From UBA6183 sp041302975 (GTDB lineage Bacteria; Bacteroidota; Bacteroidia; UKL13-3): 18,442 nt of DNA. Below the pieces are notes generated by a model, which was not told the DNA's origin, made no database searches, and was given only the letters and a program-made list of their open reading frames with translations. Positions 7,241 to 14,756 of the stretch are shown one piece after another. The stretch lies in assembly GCA_041302975.1 (NCBI GenBank), contig JBFYQC010000032.1, positions 1 through 18,442 on the forward strand, read 5' to 3'. Position 1 is the first letter of the stretch. Each line of letters begins with the position of its first letter. The translations under genes and the position numbers were made by a program.

Positions 7241-8503
7241 ATGAACACTTATAAACCTCTGGCTGAACGAGTTAGACCTCATAACTTGCAACAATACATT
7301 GGTCAGGAACACCTAACCGGACCTGATGCTCCTTTACGAAAAGCCATTGATGCCAAAAACATTCCCAGTATTATTTTTTGGGGCCCTCCAGGTGTTGGTA
7401 AAACCACCCTTGCACGCATTATTGGTAATGAGTTGGGATTACAGTTTTACCAGTTAAGTGCCATTAGTGCCGGTGTTGCCGAAGTACGTAAGGTTATTGA
7501 AGATGCAAAGACTTTGGGCAAGGTGCTATTGTTCTTAGATGAAATTCATAGGTTTAATAAAAGCCAACAAGATGCTTTATTAGGTGCAGTAGAAAGTGGA
7601 CGTATTGTGTTGATTGGTGCCACCACCGAAAACCCTTCGTTTGAAGTAAACAATGCATTACTATCTAGATGTCAGGTTTATATTTTAAAAGAATTAGATG
7701 TTGATGCGCTCACAAAAATCACCCATCAAGCCATAGCCGAAGATGAGATATTGAAACAAAAACAAATAACCTTGATTGAACATGAAGCCTTGTTTTTGTT
7801 TTCGGGAGGTGATGCGCGTAAGTTGTTAAACATACTAGAAATACTGGCCAATCAACCAGAGCAAGAAATAAACATTACCAATAAACTGGTAAAAGATACC
7901 TTACAGCAAAACATAGCTTTACACGATAAGAGTGGCGAAGCACATTACAACATCATTTCAGCTTTTATCAAATCAATACGCGGTAGCGACCCAAATGGTG
8001 CGGTGTATTGGTTGGCACGAATGCTTGCAGGTGGTGAGGATGTGAAGTTTATAGCCCGCAGAATGTTGATTTTAGCCAGTGAAGATATTGGAAACGCAAA
8101 TCCTAATGCCCTTCTTATTGCCAATCAAACATTTGCTTCGGTAAACATTATCGGTATGCCCGAAGCGCGCATTATTTTAAGTCAGTGTGCCACCTATTTA
8201 GCCTGTAGCCCTAAAAGTAATGCATCATACAAAGCCATTAACCTGGCCATGGAATTGGTAAGTAAAACCGGGCAATTGCCTGTGCCTTTGCATTTACGCA
8301 ATGCCCCAACTAAACTTATGAACGAATTGGGTTATGGTAAAGATTACAAATACGCCCACGATTTTGAAAATAACTTTGTAGCTGTTGAGTTTTTACCTGA
8401 CGGTTTAATAGGTAACGCTTTTTACGAACCCGGTGATAATGCACGCGAAAACGAACAACGTACTTTTTTAAAACATCGTTGGAAAGAGAAGTATGGGTAT
8501 TAG
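7241..8503 (+). CDS. rarA: Replication-associated recombination protein A (RarA/MgsA)
   Basis: This AAA+ ATPase of the RarA/Mgs1/WRNIP1 family acts at stalled replication forks and is related to clamp-loader subunits. The 420-residue protein begins with the family N-terminus YKPLAERVRPHNLQQYIGQ. It has Walker A GPPGVGKT (48-55), Walker B LLFLDEIHRFNKSQQDALL (96-114), sensor 1 GATTENPSF (126-134) and the arginine-finger region LLSRCQVY (140-147). The C-terminal half carries the conserved RGSDPNGAVYWLARMLAGGED and ILASEDIGNANP motifs of the tetramerisation part. The length is close to that of other bacterial RarA proteins. It is divergent from the RlpA-type gene, and their upstream regions overlap. 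Confidence 0.96.
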   Translation: MNTYKPLAERVRPHNLQQYIGQEHLTGPDAPLRKAIDAKNIPSIIFWGPPGVGKTTLARIIGNELGLQFYQLSAISAGVAEVRKVIEDAKTLGKVLLFLDEIHRFNKSQQDALLGAVESGRIVLIGATTENPSFEVNNALLSRCQVYILKELDVDALTKITHQAIAEDEILKQKQITLIEHEALFLFSGGDARKLLNILEILANQPEQEINITNKLVKDTLQQNIALHDKSGEAHYNIISAFIKSIRGSDPNGAVYWLARMLAGGEDVKFIARRMLILASEDIGNANPNALLIANQTFASVNIIGMPEARIILSQCATYLACSPKSNASYKAINLAMELVSKTGQLPVPLHLRNAPTKLMNELGYGKDYKYAHDFENNFVAVEFLPDGLIGNAFYEPGDNARENEQRTFLKHRWKEKYGY

Positions 8504-8575
8504 AAAGGTAAAGTAATCGGTTCGTGGTTTCATGTTTCATCAAACCCAATAATTAAGATTAAAAATTATACCACC

Positions 8576-8605
8576 TTGTAATTGCTATTTGAACGTGTTA
8601 ATTTG
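8576..8605 (+). promoter_or_regulatory. Promoter candidate for the 3-hydroxyanthranilate dioxygenase gene
   Basis: TTG at 8576-8578 and TTAATTTG at 8598-8605 are separated by exactly 19 bases. This fits the Bacteroidota housekeeping pattern (TTG-type -33 element and TAnnTTTG -7 element) with one mismatch at the second base of the -7 box. Transcription would start about 15-20 bases before the ATG at 8630. The match is short and found by eye. Confidence 0.4.
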
Positions 8606-8629
8606 CCAATGATTTAACAACGCAACATT

Positions 8630-9157
8630 ATGATTAGAGCGCCTTTTAATTTACAAAAGTGGGTTGACGAAAACCGTCATTTATTAAAACCACCTGTAGC
8701 CAATAAAAACTTATATCCCGAAGGAACAGATTATATTGTGATGATTGTTGGTGGACCAAATGCCCGCAAAGATTATCACTACAACGAAACAGAAGAGTTA
8801 TTTTACCAACTTGAAGGTAACATCACAGTGCGTATACAAGAAGATGGTGCTCCACGTGATATTCAATTAGGCCCCGGTGATATGTTTTTATGTCCGCCTA
8901 AAATACCACATTCTCCTGTTCGATCAGAAGGCTCTATTGGCTTAGTAATTGAGCGCATACGTGCAGGTAAAGGTTTTAAAGATGGGTTATTGTGGTTTTG
9001 CGAAAAATGTAACAACCCGCTTCATGCCGATTATTTTGAATTGCACGACATTGAAAAAGACTTTTTACCTCGCTTTAAAACTTATTATGGTAGCGAAGAG
9101 TTGCGTACGTGCAAAAAATGCAGTCATGTAATGGAAAGCGACCCACGTTTTGTGTAA
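8630..9157 (+). CDS. nbaC: 3-hydroxyanthranilate 3,4-dioxygenase
   Basis: This enzyme opens the ring of 3-hydroxyanthranilate with O2 to give 2-amino-3-carboxymuconate semialdehyde, the precursor of quinolinate in the kynurenine route to NAD. The 175-residue cupin has the full Fe(II) set: H50 and E56 in KDYHYNETEE and H94 in KIPHSPVR. The substrate-binding arginines R46 and R98 and E109 are also present. The C-terminal rubredoxin-like metal site of bacterial forms is intact, with C124 and C127 in WFCEKC and C161 and C164 in TCKKC. The length is standard. The gene stands alone, with a promoter candidate upstream and a strong terminator downstream. The other kynurenine-pathway genes are not in the window. 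Confidence 0.96.
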   Translation: MIRAPFNLQKWVDENRHLLKPPVANKNLYPEGTDYIVMIVGGPNARKDYHYNETEELFYQLEGNITVRIQEDGAPRDIQLGPGDMFLCPPKIPHSPVRSEGSIGLVIERIRAGKGFKDGLLWFCEKCNNPLHADYFELHDIEKDFLPRFKTYYGSEELRTCKKCSHVMESDPRFV

Positions 9158-9178
9158 AAACAAGAACGAATACACAAT

Positions 9179-9211
9179 AAAGCCGCACCAACTAATTGGT
9201 GCGGCTTTTTT
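9179..9211. terminator. Strong intrinsic terminator between convergent genes
   Basis: AGCCGCACCAA (9181-9191) and TTGGTGCGGCT (9196-9206) form a perfect 11-base GC-rich stem with a 4-base loop, and six T residues (9206-9211) end the hairpin on the plus strand. It sits between the stop of the dioxygenase gene (9157) and the stop of the convergent DUF1223 gene (9225). On the minus strand the tail is a shorter T-run, so it may also serve the opposite gene less strongly. Confidence 0.9.
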
Positions 9212-9224
9212 ATTCTTTGAAATA

Positions 9225-9998
9225 CTACTTGGTTTCTTGGCGTTGGTTAAACTCTAGTACTTGACTCGCTAAAATTTGTTTGCTACGTTGGTGTTGTATA
9301 AAACCAATCACCGCATATTTATCAAAATCAACATTAGGAACTGGAAATAACATAGGCACTGTTCCATTGGCTGTAACTTTATTGCTACTTGCTATTTTAC
9401 GCACTACATTATGGTGACTAAGTTTAATGTCTTTATTCTCTCCTGCGTTGGGTACGCTTGTTGCTTCTCTCTGCGCCAATACAAAGAATACTTCTAAACT
9501 ATCTGTGCTTCCTTTTATTTCATAGTTAAACAAAAGTGTTTTACTTTCAGGACTCCATGAGGCCGACATCAGCAAATAATGTTCTGAGGGTTTACGAGTA
9601 AAGTTTTCTATTAACTTTCCTACTTCATTTTTTGCACCTGCAGGTAGTGCTCCTTTGCCATTTACAAATACCATAGGTGTAAACATGGCACGTTGGTTAT
9701 TGGCCAAGGCCATCATTTCTTGGCGTTTGGTGTACATCGAATCTGAAAAAGGATCTACCCAACCCGATTGATTCCAAAGGTCAACATGATAATCAATAGT
9801 ATAAACCTGAAGTTTTGAAGAATCGGCAATGGCCTTTATTTGCGTGGCAAAAGCATCTGCTTGCGGACAACTACTACAACCTTCTGAAGTATAAAACTCA
9901 ACCAAAACAGAGGGAACAAAACGATTAGGTTGTTGGGCTTTTGCAGCCAACGAGAACATGAAACTAACTACTAAAACGGATACAATTTTTTTAATCAT
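9225..9998 (-). CDS. Secreted DUF1223 (thioredoxin-like fold) protein
   Basis: The 257-residue protein starts MIKKIVSVLVVSFMFSLAAKAQ, a Sec signal peptide. The mature N-terminus VLVEFYTSEGCSSCPQAD (31-48), with a CxxC pair at C41 and C44, is the DUF1223 signature. Further family features are the VDLWNQSGWVDPFSD block, the YTKRQ motif (about residue 90) and the TPMVFVNGK strand. The family resembles thioredoxins in its CxxC-containing N-terminal half, and a periplasmic redox role is plausible but not demonstrated. The C-terminal half (from about 145) is a beta-rich region with no named motif. It is divergent from the serine hydrolase gene. The family assignment is good; the biochemical role is unknown. 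Confidence 0.88.
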   Translation of the reverse strand: MIKKIVSVLVVSFMFSLAAKAQQPNRFVPSVLVEFYTSEGCSSCPQADAFATQIKAIADSSKLQVYTIDYHVDLWNQSGWVDPFSDSMYTKRQEMMALANNQRAMFTPMVFVNGKGALPAGAKNEVGKLIENFTRKPSEHYLLMSASWSPESKTLLFNYEIKGSTDSLEVFFVLAQREATSVPNAGENKDIKLSHHNVVRKIASSNKVTANGTVPMLFPVPNVDFDKYAVIGFIQHQRSKQILASQVLEFNQRQETK

Positions 9999-10056
9999 AT
10001 GTATTTGTAATGGTGGGTAAATTTATTAAATCCTTTGCATACTGCATCATTCGGCT

Positions 10057-10083
10057 TAAAATAATTACAAAGAAATTATTTTA
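10057..10083. repeat. AT-rich inverted repeat in a divergent intergenic region
   Basis: TAAAATAATT (10057-10066) and AATTATTTTA (10074-10083) are perfect 10-base inverted arms around a 7-base spacer. They lie between the divergent DUF1223 gene (start 9998) and the serine hydrolase gene (start near 10181). There is no T-run, so a terminator is unlikely. The placement suits an operator. AT-rich intergenic DNA can form such symmetry by chance, so the call is tentative. Confidence 0.4.
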
Positions 10084-10180
10084 GTAGGCCTATTGAAACT
10101 TGCTTAATGCATCATGTTCCATTAAGAATATATTAACAAGTTTTCATGCTGCTTTAATTCAAATGTTCTTAATTGCAAGC

Positions 10181-11218
10181 ATGTTGAACAAACTTAATTT
10201 TAAAACAATAGTTATTGTTGTCATAGCAATAATAGGTGTGTTTTTTATCGGACGTTTTTCAGTTGGGAAACAAACTTTAACGGCTCATCAACCCAATAGA
10301 GACGAGACATTAAATAGGTATGCAGATGCTACGTATACAAATCCCATTCTTACTTGTATTGATCCCCAAAAGATAGATATGCGGGAGTTAAAAACTTTCA
10401 AAAAAGACATCAATCAATACATTACAAATGTGCTTAAGACAAGCCCTGATTTGCACGTTTCTTTTTATTTCAGAGATTTAAACAATGGTATTACAATTGG
10501 CGTAAACGAAAGAGAATTGTTTAGTCCAGCCAGTTTAATGAAGGTACCTGTTTTAATTAGTGTTTTAAAAGCAGCCGAAACAAAACCAGATTTACTAAAC
10601 ACAAAAATTCAATACCTTAAGTCTAATTTTAATGGAATTGATGAAGATGGTGGTTTTTCTAAAACTGATAAAGAATACTACACAGTTGACGAATACTTAA
10701 AACATATGATTGTATACTCTGATAATGCATCAACCTTATTATTGGCTAAGTTTATTGGTATCGATAATATTATGCAAACAGAGAAAGAATTAAATCTTAA
10801 CCACGCTAATACTGCTGATAGCCACACCAATTTTGTATCTGTATTAAGGTATGCGGCTGTTTTTCGCATTTTATACAATGCATCTTACTTAAGTAAACCT
10901 ATGTCGGAAAAGGCGCTGCAATTGCTTACTCAGGTAAATTACAAAAATGGTATTAGATCGGCTATTCCATCTCAATATGCCATTGCCCATAAATATGGAG
11001 AACGTGATGTATTTGATGAAAAAGGCAAAAGAAATACGCTACAACTGCATCATTTTGGTATAGTTTATTACACTGGCAAGCCGTACATAATTGGCGTAAT
11101 GACCCGAGGTGGAAACAAACAACTGAAAGAAAAAGTAATAAAAGACTTGGCCGAAATTGCATTTAAATCAGTTGAATATCAGATAAATAAAGGAGAAAAA
11201 GCTGTTTTTAGCGAATAA
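10181..11218 (+). CDS. Membrane-anchored class A beta-lactamase-like serine hydrolase
   Basis: From the ATG at 10181 the protein has 345 residues, with one N-terminal membrane anchor (about 7-24) and a periplasmic domain. The penicillin-binding fold motifs are present: SLMK (118-121, nucleophile S118 and K121) in FSPASLMKVP, and SDN (180-182). KYG (271-273) sits where KTG is expected. The Thr-to-Tyr change and the absence of a clear omega-loop ExxLN make a true beta-lactamase doubtful. A D,D-peptidase-like or other serine hydrolase is more likely. The frame extends upstream to a TTG at 10100 and another ATG at 10163, but these add residues before the anchor. No adjacent gene clarifies its role, and 189 bases separate it from dnaX. 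Confidence 0.8.
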   Translation: MLNKLNFKTIVIVVIAIIGVFFIGRFSVGKQTLTAHQPNRDETLNRYADATYTNPILTCIDPQKIDMRELKTFKKDINQYITNVLKTSPDLHVSFYFRDLNNGITIGVNERELFSPASLMKVPVLISVLKAAETKPDLLNTKIQYLKSNFNGIDEDGGFSKTDKEYYTVDEYLKHMIVYSDNASTLLLAKFIGIDNIMQTEKELNLNHANTADSHTNFVSVLRYAAVFRILYNASYLSKPMSEKALQLLTQVNYKNGIRSAIPSQYAIAHKYGERDVFDEKGKRNTLQLHHFGIVYYTGKPYIIGVMTRGGNKQLKEKVIKDLAEIAFKSVEYQINKGEKAVFSE

Positions 11219-11407
11219 AGCATGTTTAGTAATGTTAAAGTATCAATTGTAATGAATGTTCTTATATCTAATTAAGTAAAAAACAATTCTTTATTGTCTA
11301 AAAATACAACTTAGCCATGCTACAAAACGATTAATTTCCTCTATCCCAAGTAAAAACAATTCATCCACATGTGTTTAAGGTTTGGTATTAAATGATAAAT
11401 TAGCGGC

Positions 11408-12535
11408 ATGGAAAATTTTGTGGTTTCGGCAAGAAAATACAGGCCGGGAACTTTTGATAGCGTAATTGGACAGGAGCACATCACCCACACCTTAAAAAAT
11501 GCGATTAAGAATAATCACTTGGCGCATGCTTTTTTATTTTGTGGTCCGCGTGGTGTGGGTAAAACCACTTGTGCGCGTATCTTAGCCAAAACCATAAACT
11601 GCCAAAACATAGGTGCCGATTTTGAAGCATGTAATGAATGCGACAGCTGCAAAGCATTTAATGGCAATGCGAGCTTTAATATTTACGAGCTTGATGCGGC
11701 CAGTAATAATAGTGTTGAAGACATAAGGGGTTTGGTTGACCAAGTGCGTTATGCACCGCAAGGAGCCAAATATAAAATATACATTATTGATGAGGTGCAC
11801 ATGTTAAGTTCTGCGGCTTTTAACGCATTTCTTAAAACATTAGAAGAACCACCATCATACGCCAAGTTTATTTTAGCCACCACCGAGCGGCATAAAATTT
11901 TACCAACCATTTTATCTCGTTGTCAGGTTTTTGACTTCCATAGAATTAGCATTGAAAGTGCTGTAACCCAGTTACGTAAAATATGTGTTAGTGAGGGTAT
12001 TACAGCAGAAGAAGAAGCTTTGCACGTAATTGCCCAAAAAGCGGATGGTGCCATGCGTGATGCACTTTCTATTTTCGATAGGATTGTAAGTTTTAGCGGT
12101 AAAAATATTACCTACAAAGATGTAATCATGAATTTAAATATTCTTGATTACGATTATTACTTCCGTGCTGTTGATTTTATGATGGCCAACGATTTACCCA
12201 ATATGTTGGTATTGTTTGATGAAGTTTTAACAAACGGATTTGATGCACAACATTTTTTAAGTGGCTTTTCCGATCACCTCCGTAACCTCATGATGTGCAA
12301 ACATCAGAACACTGTAAAGCTTTTGGAAGTGGCACAAAGTGTTGCACAAAAATTCATGTCGCAATCAACCCAATGCAGCCAAGGCCTTTTACTTAACGCA
12401 ATAAACTTACTCAACAAATGCGAGCTGGAATACAAGTCGAGCAAGAACCCTCGCTTACATGTGGAACTCGCATTAATGAAACTTTGCCACATACAATCGG
12501 TGCTTGATGCAGCCGCACTAAAAAAAAAATCCTAG
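11408..12535 (+). CDS. dnaX: DNA polymerase III gamma/tau subunit, zero-frame (gamma-like) product
   Basis: DnaX is the ATPase of the clamp loader that places the beta clamp on DNA. The zero frame encodes 375 residues. It has Walker A CGPRGVGKTT (45-54), a zinc module with CNECDSC and an upstream cysteine (about 64-82), Walker B IYIIDEVHML (about 124-133), sensor 1 ILATTE and the SRC arginine finger. Domain III follows, to about residue 365. It ends LKKKS at a stop right after a run of ten A residues. Bacterial tau proteins carry a further C-terminal region that binds DnaB and the polymerase alpha subunit. That region is encoded next door in the -1 frame. The zero-frame product therefore equals a gamma form, and the complete tau would need a shift in the A-run or one more A. 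Confidence 0.95.
   Translation: MENFVVSARKYRPGTFDSVIGQEHITHTLKNAIKNNHLAHAFLFCGPRGVGKTTCARILAKTINCQNIGADFEACNECDSCKAFNGNASFNIYELDAASNNSVEDIRGLVDQVRYAPQGAKYKIYIIDEVHMLSSAAFNAFLKTLEEPPSYAKFILATTERHKILPTILSRCQVFDFHRISIESAVTQLRKICVSEGITAEEEALHVIAQKADGAMRDALSIFDRIVSFSGKNITYKDVIMNLNILDYDYYFRAVDFMMANDLPNMLVLFDEVLTNGFDAQHFLSGFSDHLRNLMMCKHQNTVKLLEVAQSVAQKFMSQSTQCSQGLLLNAINLLNKCELEYKSSKNPRLHVELALMKLCHIQSVLDAAALKKKS
12520..12529 (+). other. A10 slippery run in dnaX (frameshift or transcriptional slippage site)
   Basis: Ten consecutive A residues follow CT at the end of the zero frame. The zero-frame codons are CTA AAA AAA AAA TCC TAG. A -1 shift gives CTA AAA AAA AAA ATC CTA GCC and enters the open downstream frame. 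The run contains A AAA AAA in the phase required for -1 ribosomal slippage. Homopolymer A-runs also promote RNA polymerase slippage, as in Thermus dnaX (A9). I see no strong downstream stem and no clear upstream Shine-Dalgarno stimulator, which favours polymerase slippage. A miscounted homopolymer in the assembly is the main alternative. Confidence 0.75.
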
Positions 12536-13230
12536 CCCATAACGGTAATCAATCAGACAACAAACAGGCATCAATTACAACTCAAAAAGTTATAATTCAA
12601 ACACCAATTGTTGAAAACACTATTGAAGAAAAAACTATTGTTACCCCTAGTATAAATCCTGTTGCGCAAGTAGCATCAGAAATACCTGAAACCGCACTAC
12701 CACCTGTTGCACCTAAAGTAAATGTGTCGCCTCCACCCCTGCCAAAAACAGGCTTAAGCAGTATTGAAAAACTAAAACAACAAATTGCCTTAAACAAAAA
12801 ACAAGAGGCCGAGAAACAAGAAGAAATTAAGGCAGAAGAAATTACCATAGTAAAGGACGAGGACGTACCAATTACAACTGAATCTTTTGGCCGCGTTTGG
12901 GCTGAGTACTTAAGTCAAATTGAAGCCGATAAAAAAATGAGCCTTTGGGTTATTTTCCGCAACGCAACTTGGGAATTACAACATGATGGTACCGTTGTGG
13001 TGGTACTTGCATCGCAACACGAAAGTGAAATGTTTGAAGAAGAGCGCATCAATGCGATTCCTTTTTTACGTAAAAACTTAAAAAACACCCAGTTTGATAT
13101 TACAATAAAAGTAATCAGTTCTACAACTTATAAACGCGCATTTACAGCCGAAGAAAAGTTTGATGTAATGGCCGAAAATAATCCCTTACTTAACGATTTA
13201 CGTAAACTATTAGCACTTGACTTAGAATAA
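12529..13230 (+). CDS. dnaX: DnaX C-terminal (tau-specific) region in the -1 frame
   Basis: Starting at the shift point, 233 codons are open in the -1 frame. They begin ILAHNGNQSDNKQ, pass through a Pro/Ala/Val-rich linker and a charged Lys/Glu helix (about residues 80-105), and reach a globular C-terminal domain starting near ESFGRVWAEYLSQIE and ending NPLLNDLRKLLALDLE. This is the layout of the tau C-terminus in Bacteroidota. The frame has no ATG before the Met in DKKMSLW, well inside the domain. The only early start-like codon is a GTG (12724) in the linker, so independent translation is unlikely. Joined to the zero frame, the product has 607 residues, a usual tau length. The stop is 4 bases before the DUF502 gene. 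Confidence 0.85.
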   Translation: MLAHNGNQSDNKQASITTQKVIIQTPIVENTIEEKTIVTPSINPVAQVASEIPETALPPVAPKVNVSPPPLPKTGLSSIEKLKQQIALNKKQEAEKQEEIKAEEITIVKDEDVPITTESFGRVWAEYLSQIEADKKMSLWVIFRNATWELQHDGTVVVVLASQHESEMFEEERINAIPFLRKNLKNTQFDITIKVISSTTYKRAFTAEEKFDVMAENNPLLNDLRKLLALDLE

Positions 13231-13234
13231 TAAC

Positions 13235-13819
13235 ATGGGAGCTACAAAAGATAAAATTAAAATGAACCTACGCCAACGTTTGGCTAAATTAATAAACTAC
13301 TTTTTAAGAGGTTTATTAATAGTTTTACCATTTGCAGTAACATTTAGCATAGTGCGAAGTATTGTAATAACGCTTGATGATTACGTAAACGTGGGAATAC
13401 CTGCTGTTGGTTTTTTAATTGTTGTGGTATCAATTACATTTTTAGGGTTTATTGGTAGTAGTTTAATAACTAAACCTTTGTTTAGTTTAATGGATGATGT
13501 GCTCTCGAAAATCCCTTTCGTTAAAATAATTTACACCAGTGTAAAAGACTTTATGGAAGCCTTTGTGGGCGATAAAAAGAAGTTCAATTCTCCAGTTTTG
13601 GTTGAAATGTCGCAAGGTATCTACAAGCCTGGTTTTATTACACAAAGCGACCTTTCGGCTTTAAATTTACCGGGCATGTGTGGTGTTTACTTTCCGCACT
13701 CTTATGCCTTTAGTGGCAACTTGTTTTTGGTTGATAAAAACAAGGTAAAACCATTTGATGGCAACTCAACTGATGTTATGAAATTTATAGTCAGTGGTGG
13801 TGTAACCAATATAGAATAA
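13235..13819 (+). CDS. DUF502 family membrane protein
   Basis: The 194-residue protein has two membrane segments near the N-terminus (about 22-47 and 56-82, with LLIVLPFAVTFSIV and FLIVVVSITFLGFIG). The DUF502 core follows: DVLSKIPFVKIIYTSVKDF, then a soluble part ending in FPHSYAFSGNLFLV and MKFIVSGGVT. The family is found across bacteria and plants and has no agreed biochemical function. The gene begins 4 bases after the dnaX -1 frame stop and is followed 23 bases later by a prenyltransferase gene, so the three probably share a transcript. A second in-frame ATG at 13262 would remove nine polar residues without affecting the membrane segments. Confidence 0.9.
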   Translation: MGATKDKIKMNLRQRLAKLINYFLRGLLIVLPFAVTFSIVRSIVITLDDYVNVGIPAVGFLIVVVSITFLGFIGSSLITKPLFSLMDDVLSKIPFVKIIYTSVKDFMEAFVGDKKKFNSPVLVEMSQGIYKPGFITQSDLSALNLPGMCGVYFPHSYAFSGNLFLVDKNKVKPFDGNSTDVMKFIVSGGVTNIE

Positions 13820-13842
13820 TACCATCTATAATCATTAAAAAT

Positions 13843-14727
13843 ATGCAAAAACTATTTGCCTTTTTACAAATAATACGTGCCAATAATTTAATCATTATGT
13901 TGGCTACTTTAGCATTTAGTTATTACTGCCTAACAGATTATTTAACTCCAGAAGATATACTTAAGCCCCGGTTTTTACTGCTGTGTGCCTGTGTGGTATT
14001 AACGGCTGCAGCAGGTTATATTATTAATGATTATCATGACATTAATATCGACCTTACCAATAAGCCAAATAAAGTAGTTATTGGTAAAATTATTTCGCGA
14101 AGATGGGCCATGCTGTTGCATTTTATATTTAATGGTATTGCACTTTTAGGTGGCTTATACCTTAGCGGTTACATTGGGTTAATGGTGGCTGTTTGTGTTA
14201 TATTGTTATGGCTATACAGCGTACATTTTAAAAAACAGTTTTTAAGTGGTAACTTATTGGTGGCGGCTTTAAGTGCTTTTGTAATTGCTATCTTACCTTT
14301 GTTTAATCAACAAATATCAAGTTATTTGGTATGGGTGTACGCCTTATTTGCTTTTGGTATAAGCCTAATACGCGAAATTGTAAAGGATGCAGAAGACCTA
14401 CGTGGCGATAGTAAATTTTACTGTAAAACATTGCCCATTGTTTTAGGTGTACGCAAAACCAAAAAGGTAATTATTACTTTGGTATTAATTTACACCATAC
14501 TATTGTTTGCACATACTTTTATTGCAAATTCGCTCATTCCTTTCAGGCACACATACGGACAAGTATTTTATACGTTTTACATGCTGCTTTTTGTAATAGT
14601 TCCTTTAATTTTAACTACCTACCTCCTATTAAAAGCAGATGTAAAAACAGACTTTAGCAGGTTAAGTACTTTATATAAAATTATTATGTTGTGCGGTTTG
14701 GTAAGTATGGTTATTATTAAATTGTAG
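13843..14727 (+). CDS. UbiA-family prenyltransferase (possible geranylgeranylglycerol-phosphate geranylgeranyltransferase)
   Basis: The 294-residue integral membrane protein has about eight or nine hydrophobic segments and both aspartate-rich motifs of the UbiA superfamily. The first is NDYHDINIDLTNKPNKVVIG (62-81, with D63, D66 and D70). The second is REIVKDAEDLRGD (177-189, with D182, D185 and D189). These motifs bind the Mg-diphosphate of the prenyl donor. The NDxxDxxxDxxNKP form and the short length resemble the branch often annotated as digeranylgeranylglyceryl-phosphate synthase in Bacteroidota. UbiA, MenA and haem O synthases are alternatives, and no adjacent gene from those pathways supports them. 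The superfamily is certain; the substrate is inferred. It converges on the CtlX-like gene, with 29 bases between the stops. Confidence 0.88.
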   Translation: MQKLFAFLQIIRANNLIIMLATLAFSYYCLTDYLTPEDILKPRFLLLCACVVLTAAAGYIINDYHDINIDLTNKPNKVVIGKIISRRWAMLLHFIFNGIALLGGLYLSGYIGLMVAVCVILLWLYSVHFKKQFLSGNLLVAALSAFVIAILPLFNQQISSYLVWVYALFAFGISLIREIVKDAEDLRGDSKFYCKTLPIVLGVRKTKKVIITLVLIYTILLFAHTFIANSLIPFRHTYGQVFYTFYMLLFVIVPLILTTYLLLKADVKTDFSRLSTLYKIIMLCGLVSMVIIKL

Positions 14728-14756
14728 GCTTATTGGTTTGTTAGAAAAACTCAAAC

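Noticed and set aside
7216..7248. Longer RlpA form starting at GTG 7248 or ATG 7242
   Set aside because: It would overlap the rarA start and place polar residues before a good signal peptide that begins at the ATG at 7215.
8316..8549. Minus-strand open frame overlapping the 3' end of rarA
   Set aside because: Most of it is antisense to rarA, and its composition is not protein-like.
12724..13230. Separate gene starting at GTG 12724
   Set aside because: The frame is open back to the A10 run, and the first part reads as the DnaX linker. It is better explained as the tau C-terminus reached by a -1 shift.
14728..14756. Possible bidirectional terminator between the convergent prenyltransferase and CtlX-type genes
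   Set aside because: Only a 5-base GTTTG/CAAAC stem with imperfect flanking pairs is seen, without a T-run, so I do not list it.
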